Shown here: piece by piece, positions 14,150-20,326 of the stretch
Numbering within the stretch: position 1 is the first letter of the stretch
Layout of the letters: each line of letters begins with the position of its first letter
Origin: Chloroflexota bacterium
GTDB taxonomy: Bacteria; Chloroflexota; Dormibacteria; Dormibacterales; Dormibacteraceae
Direction: 5' to 3'
NCBI GenBank assembly: GCA_005880175.1
Contig: VBJR01000023.1
Coordinates: forward strand, 509-21,063
Length of the DNA stretch: 20,555 bases
Notes under the pieces: generated by a model
What the model was told of the DNA's origin: nothing
What the model saw: the letters and a program-made list of their open reading frames with translations, nothing else
The model's database searches: none
Made by a program: the position numbers and the translations under genes

Positions 14150-16036
14150 TCAGTCCCGCGCCGGGCCGCGGTCGTCCCAGCGGAACTGCGTCTCGTGGAG
14201 GTCGGCGTACAGGCCGCCGCGCGCCAGCAGCTCCTCGTGCCGGCCCCGCTCGACCACCTCGCCCGCCTCGACGACGACGATCTGGTGGGCGGCGCGCACC
14301 GTCGAGAGCCGGTGCGCGATCACGAACGACGTGCGGCCGCGCAGCACCTCGGCGAGCGCCTCCTGGATCAGCGCCTCGGTCTCCGAGTCGAGGTGGGACG
14401 TGGCCTCGTCCAGGATCAGGACGGCCGGGTCTTTGAGCAGCACCCGCGCGATCGCCAGCCGCTGCTTCTCGCCCCCGGAGAGCCGGTAGCCGCGCTCGCC
14501 GACGATCGTCTCGTAGCCATCGGGCATGCCGGCGATCAGGTCGTCGATCCGGGCGGACCGGCACGCCCGCGCCAGGTCCGCGTCCGTGGCGTCGGGGCGG
14601 GCGAAGCGGAGGTTGACGGCGATCGTGTCGTGGAACAGGTGCGGGTCCTGCGGCACCACGCCGACCGCGCGGCTGACGCTGGCCAGCGTCAGCGTGCGGA
14701 CGTCGTGCCCGTCGAGCAGGACCGCGCCGCGCGTGACGTCGTGCAGACGGGGGATGAGCTGGCAGAGCGTGGTCTTGCCGGCCCCGGTGTGGCCCACCAG
14801 CGCCGTCATCGTGCCCGGCTCGGCGTGCAGGTCGACGCCGCGCAGGATCCAGGGCGACGGCTCGTCGCTGAGCGCGGTCGCGCCCTCGCCCTCGGGCCCG
14901 GGCTCCAGGGACGCGATGGAGAACGTGGTGGGCGCCGGGTACCGGAACCAGACGTCCTCCAGCGCGACGGCGCCCCGGACGTCCTCCAGGGCGCGAGCGC
15001 CCGGCCGGTCACGGACCGCCGGCGGCGTGTCCAGCACCTCGTTGACGCGCTCGAAGCCGATCAGGCCGTCCACCATGTTGACCCGGACGCCGGCCAGGTC
15101 CACCACGGGCCCGTAGACGCGCTGGGCCAGCGTGGCCAGCGCCACGACCGTGCCCAGGCTGAGCGCGCCGCCGATCACGGCCTGGCCACCGACCCAGTAG
15201 ATCGCGACGACCGCCAGCGAGCCGGCCAGCGACAGCCCGATCCACATCGACGTGGACAGCAGCTGGGACCCGACAGCCGCCTCGCGCAGCCGCCGGACGC
15301 GCCGCGTGAACTCGTCCAGCTCGAGCTCCGGGCTGCCGAACAGCTTCACGACCAGCGCGCCCGCGACGTTGAACCGCTCGGCCGTCAGGGAGCTCACCGC
15401 CCCGGACCGCCGCATGCGCTCGCGGTTGTAGTGGCGGGCCCGGCGCCCGACCAGCTCGGCGGGGACCAGCACCAGCGGAACGATCACGATCACGGCGAGC
15501 GTCACCCGCCAGCTCAGCGCGAGCATGGCGGCGACGGTGAACGCCAGGCTGAGGACGTCGTTGACCGCCGAGCTCAGCGTGTCCGTCAGCAGGTCGCTGA
15601 CCTCGTTCGAGTCGTCGTTGACGCGGCTCTGGACCAGGCCGGTCCGGGCCCGGGTGAAGAAGGCGAACGGCAGCCGCTGGAGATGGTCGAAGAGCGTCCG
15701 CTTCAGCGTGATGATGATGGCCGTGCTGATGCGCAGGTTCGTCCAGCGGCCCGCCAGCATCAGCCCGCTCGACAGCAGGTACAGGCCGCCGAGCGTCAGC
15801 GCCAGCGCCACCAGCTGCCTCGTGTCGCGCTGGGGGAGGGCCTGGTCGATCAGGCGCTGTATGACCAGTGCCGGCAGGACCTGGAGCAGCCCGATGCAGG
15901 CCGTGAGCAGCAGGAAGAGCACCAGCCACGGCCGGTGGGGGGCCGTGAAGCGCCACAGCCGCCCCAGCGTGCGGACGTCGAGCCGGAACGCGCGGAGCCG
16001 ATCTGGGTCTGACCACATGGCACGCCACATCGCCAC
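14150..16036 (-). CDS. ABC exporter, fused transmembrane and ATPase domains
   Basis: A 628-residue half-transporter of the MsbA/LmrA type: six transmembrane helices (about 30-315), then one ABC domain. The nucleotide site is complete: Walker A GHTGAGKTT (415-423), Q-loop Gln463 in VVPQDPHLF, signature LSGGEKQRLAIA (519-530), Walker B ILDEATSHLD (541-550) and switch His575. A 25-30 residue insertion (about 369-396) lies between the first ABC strand YPAPT and ILRGVDL. The cargo (lipid, drug or peptide) cannot be told. GTG at 16036 is four bases after AGGAGG (16041-16046), and ATG at 16030 is ten bases after it; either may start the protein. It follows the small gene 16092-16643 on the same strand, so the two are probably co-transcribed. 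Confidence 0.93.
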   Translation of the reverse strand: MAMWRAMWSDPDRLRAFRLDVRTLGRLWRFTAPHRPWLVLFLLLTACIGLLQVLPALVIQRLIDQALPQRDTRQLVALALTLGGLYLLSSGLMLAGRWTNLRISTAIIITLKRTLFDHLQRLPFAFFTRARTGLVQSRVNDDSNEVSDLLTDTLSSAVNDVLSLAFTVAAMLALSWRVTLAVIVIVPLVLVPAELVGRRARHYNRERMRRSGAVSSLTAERFNVAGALVVKLFGSPELELDEFTRRVRRLREAAVGSQLLSTSMWIGLSLAGSLAVVAIYWVGGQAVIGGALSLGTVVALATLAQRVYGPVVDLAGVRVNMVDGLIGFERVNEVLDTPPAVRDRPGARALEDVRGAVALEDVWFRYPAPTTFSIASLEPGPEGEGATALSDEPSPWILRGVDLHAEPGTMTALVGHTGAGKTTLCQLIPRLHDVTRGAVLLDGHDVRTLTLASVSRAVGVVPQDPHLFHDTIAVNLRFARPDATDADLARACRSARIDDLIAGMPDGYETIVGERGYRLSGGEKQRLAIARVLLKDPAVLILDEATSHLDSETEALIQEALAEVLRGRTSFVIAHRLSTVRAAHQIVVVEAGEVVERGRHEELLARGGLYADLHETQFRWDDRGPARD

Positions 16037-16053
16037 GATGCCTCCTGGGAGAG

Positions 16054-16068
16054 CCGTCGTATCGACGG
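16054..16068 (-). repeat. Perfect inverted repeat just upstream of the ABC exporter ribosome binding site
   Basis: CCGTCG-TAT-CGACGG, a 6-base inverted repeat with a three-base loop, lies eight bases before the AGGAGG of the exporter in the 55-base gap after the preceding gene. It may be an intercistronic RNA hairpin that adjusts exporter translation, or an operator. Confidence 0.4.
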
Positions 16069-16091
16069 TTGGTTCAGCAGCCGGGCAGATG

Positions 16092-16643
16092 CTACCCGTA
16101 GCGGTCGAGCGCGACCGGGCCCGAGCTGCGGTGGCCCTCCACCTGCCAGCCGTGCTCCTGCCAGAAGCGCACGCACGTGCCCTGGGGGACGGTGAGGGTG
16201 GCCAGGGCGCCGCGGCCGCCCAGGCGCACGAGCACCGCGCCGGACGGGGCGGGGAGATCGGCGCGGAACCGCCCGGCGCGCGCGGACAGGTCCAGCCCGT
16301 CCAGCTGGAGGCGGCGCAGGTCCAGGCGGCCGCACAGGCCGGCGCCGCTGGCCCGCACCGTCCAGGGCAGCTGGCTGTTCAGCACGGCGTCCACGTCCGG
16401 CGGCTGCGGAATGGCGAGCCAGGAGCGTGCCTGCCGGGCCCGGACGCGGCCGCTCGCGCGGTCCACCGACACGACCGGGCGATGGCCGGCGTACTCCAGG
16501 AGGAGGCCCCCGAGGTCGCCGGCGCGCAGCTCCAGGTGCGCCGCGTCCAGCCGCAGGTCGAGCCTGGCGGCGGTCAGGTCCAGGACTGGCTCCGTGATCC
16601 GGGCCACCTGGGGGGTTGCGTTCAGTCTCTGCGTAATAACCAT
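16092..16643 (-). CDS. Small beta-rich cytoplasmic protein of unknown function
   Basis: About 183 residues from the ATG at 16643, which is chosen over the GTG at 16658 because GGAGG (16652-16656) stands eight bases before it. The protein has no signal peptide or membrane segment. It is built of alternating short hydrophobic strands with repeated Leu-rich turns (LDLTAARLDLRLDAAHLELRAG, LDLRRLQLDGLDLSARAGRF). This pattern resembles the beta-solenoid 'toast-rack' domains of LiaF/DUF4097-like envelope-stress proteins, but I cannot assign a family with confidence. It is encoded immediately upstream of an ABC exporter, so a sensing or regulatory role for that transporter is conceivable by context only. 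Confidence 0.6.
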   Translation of the reverse strand: MVITQRLNATPQVARITEPVLDLTAARLDLRLDAAHLELRAGDLGGLLLEYAGHRPVVSVDRASGRVRARQARSWLAIPQPPDVDAVLNSQLPWTVRASGAGLCGRLDLRRLQLDGLDLSARAGRFRADLPAPSGAVLVRLGGRGALATLTVPQGTCVRFWQEHGWQVEGHRSSGPVALDRYG

Positions 16644-16784
16644 GCGTACGTCCTCCACCAGCAGTCGCGCTTGCTCAAGGATGACCCGACACCGGCCGCG
16701 GAAGCACTGGCCGAACGTCCCTCACCGCTGGGGCCCCTGCCCACGACCTTCGGGACCTCCGGCCGCGCGGGGCACAATCCGCTG

Positions 16785-17135
16785 ATGGAGCTGGACGTCG
16801 TGGTGACCGGCGGCCTCGTCTACGTCGGCAGCGGCCGCGTCCCGTTGCGGACGGACGTGGGCGTCGCCGGGGGCCGCATCAGGGTGCTGGACGACCTCGG
16901 CGCGGCGACCGCCCGCCTGCGGGTGGACGCGTCGGGGCTGGCCGTCGCCCCGGGGTGCATCGACACCCACACGCACTCCGACCTGGTCTGGGAGCTGGGC
17001 GACGAGCACGCGGACCTGGCCACCGCGACCGTCCGCCAGGGCGTCACCACCGAGGTGGCGGGCAACCGCGGGTTCACGTGCTATCCCTGCCTGCCCGAGC
17101 GGCGTGCGGGCCGGCCGCGTCCTCACGCCGGCTGA
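16785..17135 (+). pseudogene. Truncated D-aminoacylase/amidohydrolase, N-terminal remnant
   Basis: A 116-residue frame starting at ATG 16785. It matches only the beginning of N-acyl-D-amino-acid deacylases or dihydroorotase-like amidohydrolases: the N-terminal strand LDVVVTGGLVYVGSG, the metal-ligand motif APGCIDTHTHSDL, and QGVTTEVAGNRGF. Full members are about 500 residues, so the catalytic barrel is missing. The usual GNCG motif, whose Cys binds zinc in D-aminoacylases, reads GNRG here. The frame ends in an Arg/Pro-rich tail unlike the family, 14 bases from the convergent phosphatase gene, and no continuation exists in other frames. A CACAAT box (16773-16778) six bases before the ATG might be an old leaderless promoter. 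Confidence 0.75.
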
Positions 17136-17149
17136 GCGTCGCGGGGTGG

Positions 17150-17917
17150 TCAGGCCTCCGCCAGGAGCCTCGACCGGAGCGCGGCCAGCGTCGCGTCGGT
17201 GACGCCGATCGACGCGGCGTACGCCTCGATCGAGCCGTGCCGCTCGCGCAGCCAGGCGAGGAAGTCGAGCATCGACTCCGGCCGCGACTCCAGCAGCACG
17301 GGGGAGACGCGGGCCAGCCAGGCGGCCGCGTCGGCGTCGTGCTCCGCGGCCCAGCGCCGGAACGCCAGCAGGCCCGCCGCGCTGAGCGCGTAGTCCGCCG
17401 CGATCTCCGCGTCGGGGACGCCGAGGAGCGCCAACAGGACGGCGACCACGGTGCCGGTCCGGTCCTTGCCCGCCACGCAGTGGACCATCGCCGGCAGCGT
17501 CGGATCCTCGGCCAGCCACGTGAGGACGAGCGCCAGGTTGCGCGAGCCCTGCTCCGCGAGGTGGCGATACAGCCGGTCCAGCACGTCCGGGGGCAGGTCC
17601 GCCAGCTGCGCCTCCGGCTCGGTGGCGCTGAGGTCGAGCAGCGGCCGGTGCCGGTACGCGATGCCGTGGCCCTCGAACGGGAACAGGCCCCGCCGCTCGA
17701 CCTCGGCGGTCGTCCGCAGGTCGATGATCGTGGCGATCCCCAGCGCCCGGAGCTGGTCGGCCCCCGCGACGGTCAGCCGGCCCAGGTCCCCGGAGCGGAA
17801 GACCAGCCCGCGGCGGACCACCATGCCGGCGCCAGCGCTCAGGCCGCCCACGTCGCGGACGTTGAACGCCCCGTCGAGCACGAAATCCCGCTCTGTCGCG
17901 TTTGCTTGCTGCTGCAT
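17150..17917 (-). CDS. Tyrosine/dual-specificity phosphatase-like protein
   Basis: A 255-residue member of the bacterial tyrosine-phosphatase family related to MptpB and fungal Siw14-like enzymes. The N-terminal FNVRDVGGLSAG and FRSGDLGRLT, the IIDLRTTAEVE motif, and the signature loop HCVAGKDRTG (His146 to Gly155) with nucleophile Cys147 and Arg153 are all intact. GKDRTG is the form seen in enzymes that may act on phosphotyrosine or phosphoinositides/inositol phosphates. The protein lacks a signal peptide and is probably cytoplasmic unless exported otherwise. The start at 17917 is supported by a leaderless-type TACCGT box just upstream. The physiological substrate is unknown. Confidence 0.93.
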   Translation of the reverse strand: MQQQANATERDFVLDGAFNVRDVGGLSAGAGMVVRRGLVFRSGDLGRLTVAGADQLRALGIATIIDLRTTAEVERRGLFPFEGHGIAYRHRPLLDLSATEPEAQLADLPPDVLDRLYRHLAEQGSRNLALVLTWLAEDPTLPAMVHCVAGKDRTGTVVAVLLALLGVPDAEIAADYALSAAGLLAFRRWAAEHDADAAAWLARVSPVLLESRPESMLDFLAWLRERHGSIEAYAASIGVTDATLAALRSRLLAEA

Positions 17918-17925
17918 CCGCCTCG

Positions 17926-17931
17926 ACGGTA
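17926..17931 (-). promoter_or_regulatory. -10 box of a leaderless promoter for the phosphatase
   Basis: On the minus strand TACCGT lies eight bases before the ATG at 17917, and no Shine-Dalgarno sequence is visible. This spacing would place the transcription start on or beside the start codon. No convincing -35 box. Confidence 0.4.
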
Positions 17932-17965
17932 CGCCCCGCCAGGTCAGGCGGCGGAGAAGACTCAG

Positions 17966-19363
17966 TTAAGCGGCCCGAACGGGCCACCTCCCCCGATGGG
18001 GGAGGGGCCCTGCGGGAGGGAGGGAGTTCACATGGTCCGGGGAGGCCGGGACCGGCTGAGGTCGTAGCCGGCGGCATACATCGCCTTCATCTGCGACGGC
18101 GACATCGGGCCGCGCATCGTCGCCGCGTTCAGGTCGGACAGCCGCGCCTCCCACGCCTCCAGCCCGGGGAGGCCGATGGCCGAGTCTCCGTAGTAGCGGC
18201 GCACCTCCGCCAGCGTGCGGTGGCTCGCGTCCACCACGGCGCGGGCCTGCGCCAGGTTTCCCGCCTCGTGCGCCAGCGTCGCGTCCATCTCGGCCCGCGC
18301 CGGCAGCTGGGCCAGCAGCTTGTCCATCACCTCGTCGTCCACCGGCACCTGCTCGGCCTCGGCGGCATCGCACAGGCGCAGGCGCAGGCCGCCCACGCTC
18401 TCGTGCGCCGCGTCCGCGGCGTCGCGGTACCTGGCCCGCACGCCGATCGTCAGCTCGTCGCCCTCCAGCGGCACCGGCGTGGTGACCTCGAACAGGAACT
18501 CCTTGGGCCTGACCAGGTCGCCGAGCAGGACCTGGAACCCGTGAGGCCAGGCGCTCGGGCAGCTCGACGTCCACGCTGACGCCCCGCGCCGTGACCTCGG
18601 CGGCCGCCGTGAACTCCTCGCGCAGGATCTCGTCGAGCGACTCCAGCGACCCGATGTGGCTGAAGTCGCCGTTCCCCGCCTCCGCCAGCGAGCTCATGAG
18701 GGCGATGTGGTAGTCGAAGCCGACGCCGAGCGTGGAGGTCGTGATGCCGCGGTGGGCCGCCGCCGCCGCCACCTCGGCCAGGACCGCCGGCCGCTGCTCG
18801 CCGACGTTGGCCCGGCCGTCCGACAGCAGCACGAGCTTGCAGCCGTAGTGGGCGAGCGTCGCCTCGCCGAACTGCTCCAGGCCCGCCCGCAGGCCGCCCT
18901 CCAGGAAGGTGGAGCCGCCGGCCGCGATCCGTCCGACCGCGCCGGCGAGGGCCCGGCGGGAGCGGTCGTCGAGCACCGTCAGCGGCTTCGTCACCGCGAC
19001 CTGGTCGTCGAACGTGACCAGCGCCACCGCGTCGCCGTCCTGCATCAGGTCCAGCAGGCGCAGGGTCGCCGCCTTCACGTAGCTCAGCTTGTCGGCCCGG
19101 CCCGTGTCCACGACGCCGCGGCCCGGCTGCCCGAGGACCGGCAGCGGCGCCGGTCCGGCCGGACCGCCGGCGGCTGCCTGGCCCATCGATCCCGAGCGGT
19201 CGAGCACCAGCGCCAGCGCCACCGGGCGCCGCTCCTTCCGTGCCGGCGGGCGCGGCGGCTCCGCCCGGACCAGCAGGTGCACCCCGCCGCTGTGCCTCGC
19301 CACCGCCCGCCGCGAGGGGCGGATCGTCAGCTTCACCCGGCCATCCCGGTTTGCCCTCGTCAT
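17966..19363 (-). CDS. von Willebrand A domain protein, N-terminal part (meaningful to about 18545, then frameshifted)
   Basis: The first about 270 residues form a short N-terminal beta segment and a vWA domain of the Ca-activated-chloride-channel-homologue type. The metal-ion-dependent adhesion site is complete: DRSGS (Asp55, Ser57, Ser59), the Thr of GGSTFLEGG, and LLSDGRANVG. After SVDVELPERLAS (about 18545) the frame turns into Arg/Gly/Ala-rich noise up to 17966, while sensible sequence resumes one base over (see 18028-18474). A repaired protein would run 19363-18028, about 445 residues. There is no signal peptide. The ATG at 19363 overlaps the MerR-like stop by ATGA, so the two are translationally coupled. 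The partner bound by the vWA domain is unknown. Confidence 0.85.
   Translation of the reverse strand: MTRANRDGRVKLTIRPSRRAVARHSGGVHLLVRAEPPRPPARKERRPVALALVLDRSGSMGQAAAGGPAGPAPLPVLGQPGRGVVDTGRADKLSYVKAATLRLLDLMQDGDAVALVTFDDQVAVTKPLTVLDDRSRRALAGAVGRIAAGGSTFLEGGLRAGLEQFGEATLAHYGCKLVLLSDGRANVGEQRPAVLAEVAAAAAHRGITTSTLGVGFDYHIALMSSLAEAGNGDFSHIGSLESLDEILREEFTAAAEVTARGVSVDVELPERLASRVPGPARRPGQAQGVPVRGHHAGAAGGRRADDRRAGQVPRRRGRGARERGRPAPAPVRCRRGRAGAGGRRGDGQAAGPAAGAGRDGRDAGARGGKPGAGPRRGGREPPHAGGGAPLLRRLGHRPPRAGGVGGAAVRPERGDDARPDVAVADEGDVCRRLRPQPVPASPDHVNSLPPAGPLPHRGRWPVRAA
17981..18010 (-). terminator. Strong hairpin after the MerR-vWA operon
   Basis: CCTCCCCC (17987-17994) and GGGGGAGG (17998-18005) form a perfect 8-base stem around GAT. 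It extends outward through GGGCC/GGCCC with one bulged A. It lies 18 bases past the stop of the vWA reading frame and before the phosphatase promoter. No T-run follows. A second hairpin, GGCCCG-AA-CGGGCC (17972-17985), partly overlaps it. Confidence 0.5.
18028..18474 (-). pseudogene. C-terminal part of the vWA protein in the shifted frame
   Basis: From about 18540 the frame displaced by one base reads GFQVLLGDLVRPKEFLFEV, TTPVPLEGDELTIGVRARYRD and onward to the stop at 18028. This gives the beta-sandwich strands and alpha-helical tail (VMDKLLAQLPARAEMDATLAHEAGNL...) that normally follow a vWA domain. The first ATG in this frame (18474) falls inside the domain and has no good ribosome binding site, so separate expression is unlikely. 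The break lies near TCACGGGTTCC on the minus strand (about 18536-18545). One extra base, or two lost bases, relative to the ancestor would explain it. Confidence 0.75.
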
Positions 19364-19911
19364 CGCGTGCCGTCCTCCTGCTCGTCCAGCACCGCCTCGA
19401 TGGCCGTGTACAGCCGCGCGATCTGCTCGTCGCCCGTCCCCGCCGGCACCTGCAGCGAGAAGCCGCCGCGGAAGCGCAGGGTGCGAGGGCCCTCGCCGGG
19501 TCGCGCGCGCAGCGCCTCCGTCGCGATCGAGTACCGGGTGGCCGCCTCGTCGGGCGGCGCCGCCGGCGTCGCCGGCGTCTCGCGCAGCACCAGGGGGCCC
19601 GCCTCCGCAGGGGCCGCCGCCGCGTAGAGCGGCGGACTCGTGCCCGGGCCGCCCGCCAGCTCGGCCGCCACCGCCGACGGCGTCATATCGCGCAGGCGCT
19701 CACGGATGCGGGCGAGCGGCTGGCCCTCCCGCTTGAGCCGGCGCGCCAGGCGGAACCGGCTCAGGTGCTCCGGGGTGTACCCGCTCCGTCCGCGGCCCAC
19801 GGCGGGCTCGAGGATCCCGACCTGGACGTAGTAGTGGAGGGTGCTGGGGCTGACCTCCTGGTCGTGGTCCTGCTGCCGGACGATCTCGGCGATCTGCTTG
19901 GCGTCGAGCAT
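19360..19911 (-). CDS. MerR-like HTH regulator coupled to a vWA protein
   Basis: A 183-residue DNA-binding protein. The N-terminal winged helix has MerR features: STLHYYVQVGILEPAVGRG followed by GYTPEHLSRFRLARRLKREGQPLARIRERL. An Ala/Pro-rich linker joins a C-terminal segment (RTLRFRGGFSLQVPAGTGDEQIARLYTAIEAVLDE) that I do not recognise and that may be the signal-sensing part. ATG at 19911 is chosen over ATG at 19920 because TATTAT, seven bases upstream, overlaps the latter and makes a leaderless start. It overlaps the vWA gene by ATGA. Repeated ATGCCA elements within its promoter suggest autoregulation and control of the divergent small genes. No metal-binding cysteines are present. Confidence 0.87.
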   Translation of the reverse strand: MLDAKQIAEIVRQQDHDQEVSPSTLHYYVQVGILEPAVGRGRSGYTPEHLSRFRLARRLKREGQPLARIRERLRDMTPSAVAAELAGGPGTSPPLYAAAAPAEAGPLVLRETPATPAAPPDEAATRYSIATEALRARPGEGPRTLRFRGGFSLQVPAGTGDEQIARLYTAIEAVLDEQEDGTR

Positions 19912-19918
19912 GAGTGGC

Positions 19919-19947
19919 ATAATAGTGGAGAAATGCCAGTATTGCAA
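19919..19947 (-). promoter_or_regulatory. Near-consensus leaderless promoter of the MerR-vWA operon
   Basis: On the minus strand TTGCAA (19947-19942), a 17-base spacer and TATTAT (19924-19919) are followed by seven bases and the ATG at 19911. This is the best sigma-70-type promoter in the window. Its spacer contains one AAATGCCAG repeat (plus-strand orientation), and another lies just upstream of the -35. Confidence 0.65.
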
Positions 19948-19961
19948 GCGATAAATGCCAG
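19931..19961 (+). repeat. Paired direct repeat, likely operator, between divergent promoters
   Basis: AAATGCCAG occurs at 19931-19939 and again at 19953-19961, exactly 22 bases apart, about two helical turns. An inverted half-site TGGCAT is at 19915-19920. The first copy lies in the -35/-10 spacer of the MerR promoter. The second lies just upstream of that -35 and occupies the -35 position of the divergent promoter (-10 at 19978). A regulator bound here could act on both directions. Confidence 0.5.
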
Positions 19962-19977
19962 CGGACCGGCGGCATGG

Positions 19978-19983
19978 TAGACT
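19978..19983 (+). promoter_or_regulatory. -10 box for the leader ORF and 43-residue gene
   Basis: TAGACT lies eight bases before the ATG at 19992, consistent with a leaderless or nearly leaderless transcript. The -35 position (19955-19960) has no consensus and is occupied by the AAATGCCAG repeat, which suggests dependence on an activator or control by a repressor. Confidence 0.45.
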
Positions 19984-19991
19984 TGCGCGGC

Positions 19992-20075
19992 ATGCAGGCC
20001 TCCAGGCGCGCGTTCGACAACGACGACAAGCGCCGGGGGCCGCTGTGCCCCGCCGCCAGTCCGCCGCCGGACTGA
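19992..20075 (+). CDS. Putative leader peptide ending in Pro-Pro-Pro-Asp
   Basis: A 27-codon ORF (MQASRRAFDNDDKRRG..., ending SPPPD) starts at ATG 19992, eight bases after a TAGACT box, and stops at 20073-20075, 17 bases before a strong terminator stem. The final codons CCG CCG CCG GAC encode a PPPD motif; Pro-Pro-Asp is a known strong ribosome-pausing motif relieved by EF-P. An in-frame ATG at 19974 precedes the -10 box and so would not be in this transcript. Position, size and the downstream terminator suggest an attenuator leader peptide rather than a functional protein. It could also be chance. Confidence 0.4.
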   Translation: MQASRRAFDNDDKRRGPLCPAASPPPD

Positions 20076-20102
20076 GCAGCGAGCGCAGCGAGAAGGCCCC
20101 CG
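20034..20102 (+). promoter_or_regulatory. Candidate antiterminator pairing
   Basis: CGGGGGCC at 20034-20041, inside the leader ORF, is exactly complementary to GGCCCCCG at 20095-20102, which is the left arm of the terminator. The same upstream segment can instead pair with GCCCC at 20047-20051. Mutually exclusive pairings of this kind are the layout of a transcription attenuator. GC-rich context makes chance complementarity possible. Confidence 0.35.
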
Positions 20103-20132
20103 CCCAGGCACCTGGCGGGGGCCTTTTCTTTT
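20093..20132 (+). terminator. Strong intrinsic terminator between leader ORF and 43-residue gene
   Basis: AAGGCCCCCGCCCAGG (20093-20108) pairs with CCTGGCGGGGGCCTT (20111-20125) with one bulged C, followed directly by TTTTCTTTT (20124-20132). It is the only textbook intrinsic terminator in the window. It acts on plus-strand transcription and stands before a gene, not after one. Confidence 0.85.
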
Positions 20133-20161
20133 GCCAGGCCACGGATGAGGAGGATTTCCAG

Positions 20162-20293
20162 GTGAGGTTCCAGACGATCGGTGAGGGCGACGAGTGCACG
20201 TGCCCGCAGTGCCGGGGGGTGGAGCTCCCCGTGTGGCTCGCGCGGCTCGGAGAGCACCTCGACGAGCCGGCGGAGGGCCGGCCGATCGCCTGA
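20162..20293 (+). CDS. 43-residue protein with a Cys-x-Cys-x2-Cys motif
   Basis: A small protein, VRFQTIGEGDECTCPQCRG and onward to EGRPIA, starting at GTG 20162. GAGGAGG at 20147-20153 is an excellent ribosome binding site with eight-base spacing, and it decides the start; the frame is open upstream but runs through the terminator. Three cysteines (CTCPQC) resemble one half of a zinc ribbon or a metal/Fe-S ligand site. The C-terminal half is an amphipathic helix (VWLARLGEHLDEP). No family recognised. It lies downstream of a terminator and leader ORF, and faces the convergent acyl-CoA synthetase gene. Confidence 0.6.
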   Translation: MRFQTIGEGDECTCPQCRGVELPVWLARLGEHLDEPAEGRPIA

Positions 20294-20326
20294 CCCTCGA
20301 ACCCGCCGCGCGGCGGCGCCGCCGGG

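Noticed and set aside
14195..16012. 605-codon plus-strand frame opposite the ABC exporter
   Set aside because: Composition typical of antisense GC-rich shadows; the exporter on the minus strand has every ABC motif.
19990..20132. tmRNA or another known structured RNA
   Set aside because: No alanine-acceptor ends or tag sequence; the segment reads better as a leader ORF plus terminator.
20303..20324. Terminator between the 43-residue gene and the acyl-CoA synthetase
   Set aside because: Overlapping GC-only palindromes (CCGCCG/CGGCGG) with a two-base loop and no T-run; too common in this base composition to call.
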